Made by a program: the position numbers and the translations under genes. This document shows, piece after piece, positions 33,159-38,708 of a stretch of DNA of 38,708 nucleotides. The notes beneath the pieces were generated by a model. That model saw only the letters and a program-made list of their open reading frames with translations, did not search any database and was not told the origin of the DNA. Every line of letters starts with the position of its first letter. Within the stretch, counting starts at the first letter, position 1. Origin of the DNA: Chloroflexota bacterium (GTDB taxonomy: Bacteria > Chloroflexota > Anaerolineae > Promineifilales > Promineifilaceae); the NCBI GenBank assembly GCA_020628815.1, contig JAHDEN010000043.1, forward strand, positions 1-38,708. The letters run 5' to 3'.

Positions 33159-33275
33159 TTTTCGGTTTACGATTTTCGATTTACGATTTTTGTTGCGAGA
33201 TGAAGGTTGCTAACGGGTTTTGCAACTATTTTCAGGCATAAGACACAATCGTAAATCGGTAATCGTAAATCAGTA
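33159..33275. repeat. Foldback element made of tandem 14-bp units in inverted orientation
   Basis: Two tandem units TTTTCGRTTTACGA at 33159-33172 and 33173-33186 face two tandem units ATCGTAAATCRGTA at 33248-33261 and 33262-33275. The cores CGATTTACGA and TCGTAAATCG are inverted copies. Between them lie about 60 bp of unique sequence. It fills the gap between the ATPase and phospholipase genes (both -). It may be a MITE-like or other dispersed repeat. Confidence 0.6.
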
Positions 33276-33281
33276 ATTTCT

Positions 33282-35792
33282 CTATTGATATGCTGCAATT
33301 TCTACCGGCCGACCGTCATCGTCTATCACATGATACGGCATCCAGCCCACCCCGAACATGTCTACCAAAATATCTTTTTTATAAGGTTGGATCGGAATTT
33401 CAGTCACATCTTCAGCGATGTCCATCCATTTTTCTTCCAACTCATCGACCAAGGCGTCTTTCTCATCTTCAAGTGCTTCCAACTCTTTTTGCATGGCGGC
33501 AATCTCATCTTTCGACTCTTCAACATCCGCCTTGGCCCGGCTGGTCATACGCCGTTTTGTCATAGATGAGGAGACACTGCGACGACGGCCGAAGACCATC
33601 CCCACAACCGTTTCGATGTGCTTCAATCCTTCTTCCCGACGGCGTCCGGCTAAGTCCGCCTCGTCCTCTTCCAACTCACGTTTTTCTTTAGCAAGTTTTT
33701 TCTCGAGCGACGCCATCTTTTTATCATAGGTTTTAGAGACTTTTTCGTATTCAGCCTTCGCTTTTTCTTTGGCCGCTTCACCACACATCTCTTCAAACTC
33801 TTCTTCAGAAATATCTGGTCCGCCAAAAACCTTGAGCTGTTCATTGGCCCGTACCATCAATTCAGATCCACGATAGACCCAATCGGTAAAATCTTTTTTC
33901 ATTGATCCAAATATCTTCGAATCAGACAGCGGGGCTTCAAGCTCACCAAAGTTGGCATCAGGGTCCGGCCGGCGGTCCATATCATCTTCGTTGATGGGGG
34001 CCGCATCTGGGTTAATATAATCTTCCCAATCGACAAAACCACGTCGGTCAGGCTCTTCAACCACAACGCTGATCGCCTTCTCCATATTGACACCGTACTT
34101 ACGCTGGTTGTAGCGCACATCTGCACGGGCCAACAACACCGGCCGATACACCAATCCAATCGACTCAGCCCCGGCCGGGATACGTCGCCCAGACACGTCG
34201 GCCGCTTCATCAAGATCATATTTAACCGGCAAGAAAAATTCCTGCACACGGCCAGGAACCGCCGCACGAGTGCCGCTACCTGGCAATTCAAGCCCGGCCG
34301 GTTGTGCCGCAGCCAAGCTTGCCGCCGGTGGGGCCGCTACGGAACTTGTTTCCGTCCTAGCTGAACTTCGTTCAGCCGACATGTTGGCCGTAGCACCTGC
34401 TAGTTTATTTAGTGCAGGGATTTGGGTCCGCGTCATCGGGCCAGCTAAATAATTCATCGCCCAGCGTGTGCCAAACGTAACCGGTTTTTTCTCATGCACA
34501 TTGCGCAGCAAGAAAACCCGTTTGCCTAAGCCAGATATCAGCTTGTCATACTCACGTTTGTCTAAAGCACCTGAATCAGCCATCGCGGTCTCAAGCCCGT
34601 CTAACAAACGAGCTTTATCCTGCTCCGTACCCAATTTACCGATAAACCACGTCCCCGCATTTGAAAGCGCTTTGTAGTCAACGTCTACCGGGTTTTGGGT
34701 TGCCAATACTTGGGCCACACCAAACGCCCGTGCTTGCTTCAACATGCGCAACATCGGCTCTTTTGATGGTGGATTGCCGATCGGTGGCAAGTAACCAAAA
34801 ATCTCATCAAAATAAACGATGGCTCTAAGCGAGCTGGTACCCGCCTGCGACCGCATCCAAGTTTCAACCGCACCGTACAGCAGTGTTACAAAAAACATCC
34901 GCTCATCTTCGCTTAAATGGGCGAGATAAAAAATCGTATGGCGCGGTTTGCCATCAGGCATGTACATCATCGCCTGAATATCAAGCGGTTCACCTTTGAT
35001 CCAGCTTTGGAAGGCGGGTGACGCCAAAATGTTGTTTAATGAAATAGCTAGGTCAAAACGATCTTTGTCTGGGAAAAATTGTTTTACATCAAAAACGCCC
35101 AGCTTTTCAAACGGTGGATTCTGCACCTGCATAATCAGCTCGCCCAAATCAAGGTCTTGGGCCTGGCTCCAAGCGCTCTCAAAAATATTGCTGAGCAAAA
35201 TGTGTTCACGCGAGCGCACAGGGTCGATGTTGGTCATCCCGATCAGCCCTAAAATAGCGGTTACGGTGCTAGAAATTCGCTCACGCAGGTTTTCTTCGTT
35301 ACCGGCCCAAGGGATGGCGGGCGCAGCCAACGATGACAAAATCGAGATCGGTAAGCCCGCGTCAGAGCCAGGAGTGTAAACCGCAAACTGGGTTGTGTCT
35401 TTTAATTTTTGCAGACGGTCAGGTCCAATGTCAGAACCGGCCAATCCGTTTTTCCACAGGTTGGCGGTATCGGCTGCCACTTCAGCCACGCTTTTACCAG
35501 ACCGTTGCGCCTCGTCTGCGTTCACCCAAGGCTCAAAGTCGGCCGGAGCCAAGTCGGGGAAATGCAGAACCGCATTGGTAATATCCCCTTTCAAGTCGAG
35601 CATTAGAGCCGGCACTTTGTTTAATGCCGCCTCTTCCATTAGGTCTAAACACAAACCGGTTTTTCCTGAGCCGGTCATCCCCACAATAACAGCGTGGGTT
35701 GTCAGATCGCCTGGGTCATAGTGCAGTTTTTCACCGGTCTTTTCACCGGTAGATGGATCAACGATGTGGCCTAGATAGAAATCTTCTGACAT
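33282..35792 (-). CDS. HerA-like ATPase with long C-terminal coiled coil
   Basis: An 836-residue P-loop ATPase of the HerA/FtsK-like type. Walker A is GMTGSGKT at 38-45, followed by LMLDLKGD at 63-70. Walker B is AIVYFDE at 324-330, followed by a sensor-like VLATQNPVDVDYKALSNAGT at 362-381. The core of about 470 residues is followed by a Ser/Ala/Pro linker (about 475-510), a domain with VKYDLDEAADV and VSGRRIPAGAE, and a long charged coiled coil at about 650-790. HerA-family proteins are hexameric DNA translocases, but no NurA nuclease is next to it. The ATG at 35790-35792 has AGAGG 5 bp upstream. It follows a small helical protein gene by 22 bp and is surely in one operon with it. The role is unknown. 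Confidence 0.85.
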   Translation of the reverse strand: MSEDFYLGHIVDPSTGEKTGEKLHYDPGDLTTHAVIVGMTGSGKTGLCLDLMEEAALNKVPALMLDLKGDITNAVLHFPDLAPADFEPWVNADEAQRSGKSVAEVAADTANLWKNGLAGSDIGPDRLQKLKDTTQFAVYTPGSDAGLPISILSSLAAPAIPWAGNEENLRERISSTVTAILGLIGMTNIDPVRSREHILLSNIFESAWSQAQDLDLGELIMQVQNPPFEKLGVFDVKQFFPDKDRFDLAISLNNILASPAFQSWIKGEPLDIQAMMYMPDGKPRHTIFYLAHLSEDERMFFVTLLYGAVETWMRSQAGTSSLRAIVYFDEIFGYLPPIGNPPSKEPMLRMLKQARAFGVAQVLATQNPVDVDYKALSNAGTWFIGKLGTEQDKARLLDGLETAMADSGALDKREYDKLISGLGKRVFLLRNVHEKKPVTFGTRWAMNYLAGPMTRTQIPALNKLAGATANMSAERSSARTETSSVAAPPAASLAAAQPAGLELPGSGTRAAVPGRVQEFFLPVKYDLDEAADVSGRRIPAGAESIGLVYRPVLLARADVRYNQRKYGVNMEKAISVVVEEPDRRGFVDWEDYINPDAAPINEDDMDRRPDPDANFGELEAPLSDSKIFGSMKKDFTDWVYRGSELMVRANEQLKVFGGPDISEEEFEEMCGEAAKEKAKAEYEKVSKTYDKKMASLEKKLAKEKRELEEDEADLAGRRREEGLKHIETVVGMVFGRRRSVSSSMTKRRMTSRAKADVEESKDEIAAMQKELEALEDEKDALVDELEEKWMDIAEDVTEIPIQPYKKDILVDMFGVGWMPYHVIDDDGRPVEIAAYQ

Positions 35793-35814
35793 GGAAACCT
35801 CTTTATTAGCTTGA

Positions 35815-36267
35815 TTAGCTTATTTGTAGTTCTTTTTGAATGATAGCGAAAAAATGGCTGAAGGTATCTTCGGCCGAGCATGATTTTGTTGCGTTTACAA
35901 AATCCGCCATCATGTCTTTAGCGTAATCGGGAATATCTTTTTTAGACCCGTAAACTTTATTTAAAAACGATTGATAGTCTCTCGAAGCGGCGAGCTTATC
36001 ATCACAGCCGGGCATATCACCCGTTAACTTACTTAGCTGCTTCAGGCTATCTTGCAATTGATCAACTAAATTATCAATTTGCCCTTCTGCTTTTTTATCT
36101 GGCTCAGCGGCCGTTTTGTCTACCAGAGCGGCGATTTGGTCAAAGCTCCAATTCAATGCCAACTCTGCCTGCACATCGTCTAAATTTTCGCGAATAGACA
36201 TATTGTTCATCAGTACGTCTGCTGCGTTTCGTTCTCTTTTGCGCAATGTTTTTCGATCTGCTGCCAT
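35815..36267 (-). CDS. Small all-helical protein paired with the HerA-like ATPase
   Basis: A 150-residue soluble protein that looks entirely alpha-helical. It has a basic N-terminus (ADRKTLRKRERNAADVLM), a central predicted coiled coil (KKAEGQIDNLVDQLQDSLKQ), and a C-terminal half with two cysteines (C97ish in MPGCDDKL and C128ish in SCSAEDTF). I recognise no family. The gene starts the leftward operon and ends 22 bp before the ATPase gene, so a physical or regulatory partnership is likely. The ATG at 36265-36267 has no clear Shine-Dalgarno. It might be an adaptor or inhibitor of the ATPase; this is inference from context. Confidence 0.65.
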   Translation of the reverse strand: MAADRKTLRKRERNAADVLMNNMSIRENLDDVQAELALNWSFDQIAALVDKTAAEPDKKAEGQIDNLVDQLQDSLKQLSKLTGDMPGCDDKLAASRDYQSFLNKVYGSKKDIPDYAKDMMADFVNATKSCSAEDTFSHFFAIIQKELQIS

Positions 36268-36554
36268 ATTTTTGTATCTTGGGTAGATGGGTTGTTTCCA
36301 ACCGATCTTTACTATGAAATCGTCTCAGATTTTACCAGACAACTGGACTCTCGTCAGACTTCTCAATTCTTTTCATTTTGCTTAGGAATGATAGCGATTT
36401 CCGTTCTTACCCATCGGTTACTTTCTACTCATTCACTGCCATTTAGCGCTGTTTAACTTCTCTTACAAAGCACCGACACCTAAAAATAGCGGCCGTAAGT
36501 CGGGTAAATCGACTATTTCTTCCCTGAGTATCTAGTCAGACTTTGTCAGGTTAG

Positions 36555-36584
36555 TTGTATTGCCTACCTTATCGCTTGTAAAAT
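36555..36584 (+). promoter_or_regulatory. Candidate promoter for a leaderless LysM-M23 transcript
   Basis: TTGTAT at 36555-36560 and TAAAAT at 36579-36584 are 18 bp apart. The -10 ends only 7 bp before the ATG at 36592, so the transcript would start at or next to the start codon, and no Shine-Dalgarno is present. Otherwise the 36268-36591 divergent gap shows only a short hairpin (AGTCG/CGACT at 36498-36514) and no gene. Confidence 0.4.
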
Positions 36585-36591
36585 TAGCGCC

Positions 36592-38019
36592 ATGCGCAGA
36601 GTACTAATTGTCTTCGTATTTGGGCTGTTGCTGTCAGCCTATCCTCTTGTGGCGTTCGCCCAAACAGATGACACTCCGGTTGAACCTGTTGATTCTGAAC
36701 CGGTAGAGTTTGTCCCCCGCTACCATACGGTTGCGGAGGGAGAATCGTTGTACTTTATTGCAACATTTTACGGGGTGACCCAAGAGGCGATGGAAATCGC
36801 CAATAATATTATCGATCCTACACTTTTGTTTGTGGGGCAACAGTTGCTCATTCCGGCCGCCGATGGTGAGATTGTGCCCGCCAACTATGCGCCACGTTTT
36901 GGGGAAAACTTAGACATTATCGCTGAGGGATTTGGCGCAACACCTACTGAAATTATTCGCGAAAATTACTTATTGTCTCCCGACAGCGTGATCGGTGGTC
37001 AGCCACTGCGCGTTTTTAGCCGCACAGGCTCATCTACCCCGGGCGAAGCGCCAGGGCTGGGTCACATTGTGCGGCCGGGTGAAACACTTGCAACCGTCTC
37101 TGCAAAATATGGGCTGACTCAAGCCGCTATCATGCAGGCGAATTCACTGACCGATGATCTGCGTGTACATGTGGGGCAGCGGCTACGTATCCCCACAGGG
37201 TCAGAGACCAACTACACAGCGATTCCTGGGTTATGGCAAGAGCTAAGCTTTAGCAATTTCCCGATCCGACAAGGGGACACCGTTGCTGTTTACGTCGAAT
37301 ATCTTGAGCCAGGAACACCGTTCGGCCGGATTACAAGCCCAGCGGGCGAGTTGATCCCGATCCGGTTTCTGCCACAGGATGAAGGGTTTACCGCACTCAT
37401 CGGCTTCGATGCGTTTTCAGAGCCAGGCAACTGGAAATTGATTATTGGAGGCGAGGGAGACGCCCGGCCATGGGACACGTTTGAAACCGACTTTGTGGTT
37501 GGCAGCGCAGGCTTCGGGACCCAATATATTCCGATTGATGATGACCAACAGCTGCGCAATACAGAAAACACATTTTTAAATGCGATTTTCATCGATTCAA
37601 ACCCAGAACCGCTGTGGACAGACGTTTTTAGGATTCCGATAACCGGCACAGTTTCGGCCGGATATGGGGATGCCCGTTCATACAACAACGGCCCGATCTA
37701 CGCGTTTCATTCCGGCATCGATTTTCGTGGAAACATCGGTACACCGATTTTTTCACCGGCCGAGGGTGTGGTTGTTTTTGCCGATGAGCTGGGACTCCGT
37801 GGCAATGCGTTAATTGTTGATCATGGCATGGGGGTTATGACCGGCTACTACCATCTAAATAGCTTTAATGTTGCTGTGGGGGATACGGTAGAACCGTTGC
37901 AACAAATCGCGACGGGTGGCGATACAGGTCTCTCCACAGGTCCCCATCTCCATTGGGATTTACGCATATGGGGCAAAGCCGTCCACCCAACCCGCTGGCT
38001 AGAGAGACTATTTCCCTAA
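36592..38019 (+). CDS. LysM-domain M23 family peptidoglycan peptidase-like protein
   Basis: A 475-residue exported protein. The signal peptide 1-23 ends AFA-QT. A first LysM module (about 44-88, YHTVAEGESLYFIATFYGVT) is followed by a degenerate one (about 95-137) and a third (about 153-197, HIVRPGETLATVSAKYGLTQ). A linker beta domain leads to a C-terminal M23 domain (about 345-475) with HSGIDFRG (HxxxD zinc ligands), YYHL and HLHWDLR (HxH). M23 enzymes are zinc endopeptidases that cut peptidoglycan cross-links, or scaffolds like NlpD if inactive; here the ligands look intact, so activity is likely. LysM modules bind GlcNAc-containing glycans. The start is ATG 36592. Confidence 0.93.
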   Translation: MRRVLIVFVFGLLLSAYPLVAFAQTDDTPVEPVDSEPVEFVPRYHTVAEGESLYFIATFYGVTQEAMEIANNIIDPTLLFVGQQLLIPAADGEIVPANYAPRFGENLDIIAEGFGATPTEIIRENYLLSPDSVIGGQPLRVFSRTGSSTPGEAPGLGHIVRPGETLATVSAKYGLTQAAIMQANSLTDDLRVHVGQRLRIPTGSETNYTAIPGLWQELSFSNFPIRQGDTVAVYVEYLEPGTPFGRITSPAGELIPIRFLPQDEGFTALIGFDAFSEPGNWKLIIGGEGDARPWDTFETDFVVGSAGFGTQYIPIDDDQQLRNTENTFLNAIFIDSNPEPLWTDVFRIPITGTVSAGYGDARSYNNGPIYAFHSGIDFRGNIGTPIFSPAEGVVVFADELGLRGNALIVDHGMGVMTGYYHLNSFNVAVGDTVEPLQQIATGGDTGLSTGPHLHWDLRIWGKAVHPTRWLERLFP

Positions 38020-38133
38020 AAAAATAGCCCAAACCTACTAACTTTTAACCCCTACGCCCGTTTAATCGTGTTACACTATCGATTCAAATTTCCCCTACAT
38101 ATTTTTTCAAACTTCATTTAACACAGTTCATTT

Positions 38134-38661
38134 ATGTTTGATCTTCTCAACAAAGTCATGGGCGTTGTACGTGCCCGTTTATATTTAAGTCAAACTCAAT
38201 TAGGCAAAAAGGTTCGCGTCGATGGTCGGCTTTACGTTCATTCAGACGGGAACATTATTATCGGTGATCGCTGTCGTTTTACCGGCACAATGGGCGGTCT
38301 TGAATTAGGTGCGGGGCCAGACGGAACGCTTGAAATAGGTGAAAACACGTTTATCAACTATGGAACCTCTGTATCTGCGATGGAGCGTGTCACCATCGGC
38401 CGGGACTGCGCAATTGGGACCTATTGCATGATCATGGACAATGACTTCCACAAGATCTCGCCCGAAGAGCGGTACGAATTCCCAGAGTCAGACCCGATTA
38501 CCATCGGTAACAAAGTGTGGCTAGGCGGCCATGTAATTGTCCTGAAAGGTGTCACGATTGGGGATGGCAGTGTTGTAGCGGCCGGAAGCATCGTCACAAA
38601 AGACATTCCCCCACGCTCACTGGCCGTTGGCGCTCCTGCAAAAGTTATTCGTCAAATCTAA
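38134..38661 (+). CDS. Left-handed beta-helix (hexapeptide repeat) acyltransferase
   Basis: A 175-residue protein with hexapeptide repeats forming a left-handed beta-helix, e.g. GNIIIGDRCRFTGTMGGLEL, ITIGNKVWLGGHVIVLKGVT and IGDGSVVAAGSIVTKDIPP, closing with SLAVGAPAKVIRQI. These features match trimeric acetyl/acyltransferases of the WcaF/CysE/LacA superfamily using acetyl-CoA or acyl-CoA. A central His in DNDFHKISPEERYEF is in the position of the catalytic His. Such genes usually decorate exopolysaccharide or lipid sugars. The ATG is at 38134 with no clear Shine-Dalgarno. Nothing is seen after it up to the window end. Confidence 0.9.
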   Translation: MFDLLNKVMGVVRARLYLSQTQLGKKVRVDGRLYVHSDGNIIIGDRCRFTGTMGGLELGAGPDGTLEIGENTFINYGTSVSAMERVTIGRDCAIGTYCMIMDNDFHKISPEERYEFPESDPITIGNKVWLGGHVIVLKGVTIGDGSVVAAGSIVTKDIPPRSLAVGAPAKVIRQI

Positions 38662-38708
38662 GCCCCAGACAGCAATTCCAAGTAAATTCGTTCGAGCCCT
38701 TTTCCCTT

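Noticed and set aside
33159-33275. Possible CRISPR-like array
   Set aside because: There are only two units per side, they are tandem without spacers and in inverted orientation, and no cas gene is nearby.

Overview
The window looks like an ordinary chromosomal segment of a bacterium with roughly balanced base composition, most probably a Chloroflexota (Anaerolineae-like) lineage. The support is indirect: a lipoprotein with a long Thr-Pro/Ala-Thr tail (a habit of that phylum), a PucC-like carrier, a 1049-residue Asp-box protein, a LysM-M23 envelope protein, and mixed ATG/GTG/TTG starts, several without a clear Shine-Dalgarno. There is no rRNA, transposase, integrase, phage module or CRISPR array. 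The palindrome CGGCCG occurs about three times per kb throughout, far above chance, like a genome-wide iterated word.

Layout. 1-5.3 kb: a MoaB-like molybdenum cofactor gene cut by the window edge and a PucC-like carrier (both -), a PAP2-type membrane phosphatase (+), then NudC and a TP-rich lipoprotein (both -). 5.5-8.2 kb: tRNA-Leu(TAG) with a clean promoter, trigger factor and ClpP, a protein-folding and proteolysis group with good terminators and a structured clpP leader. 8.2-10.9 kb: an OmpR-type response regulator/histidine kinase pair (-) behind a hairpin-rich region and a small membrane protein. 11.2-16.4 kb: an ECF sigma factor translationally coupled to a single-pass membrane protein (candidate anti-sigma), an ABC-2 type exporter pair and a GT39/ArnT-like membrane glycosyltransferase.

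16.4-18.8 kb (-): a frameshifted VOC gene, a radical SAM/HhH protein, a second VOC protein and a YCII-domain protein. 19-27 kb (+): a giant Asp-box propeller protein, SDR, EamA transporter, GST-like protein and S9 peptidase. 27-31 kb (+): MBL hydrolase, nitroreductase, an unknown polytopic membrane protein, and a YceI lipoprotein behind a leader of four hairpins, the last being an intrinsic terminator. 31-38.7 kb: a His-rich ZnuA-like metal-binding lipoprotein with a 17-bp palindrome in its promoter region, a membrane-anchored phospholipase D-like protein (-), a HerA-like ATPase paired with a small helical protein (-), a LysM/M23 envelope protein and a left-handed beta-helix acyltransferase (+).

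No large new system is obvious. The most promising unexplained signals are the CGGCCG iteration, the multi-hairpin leader before the YceI lipoprotein, the HerA-like ATPase/helical partner pair, and several intergenic foldback elements.
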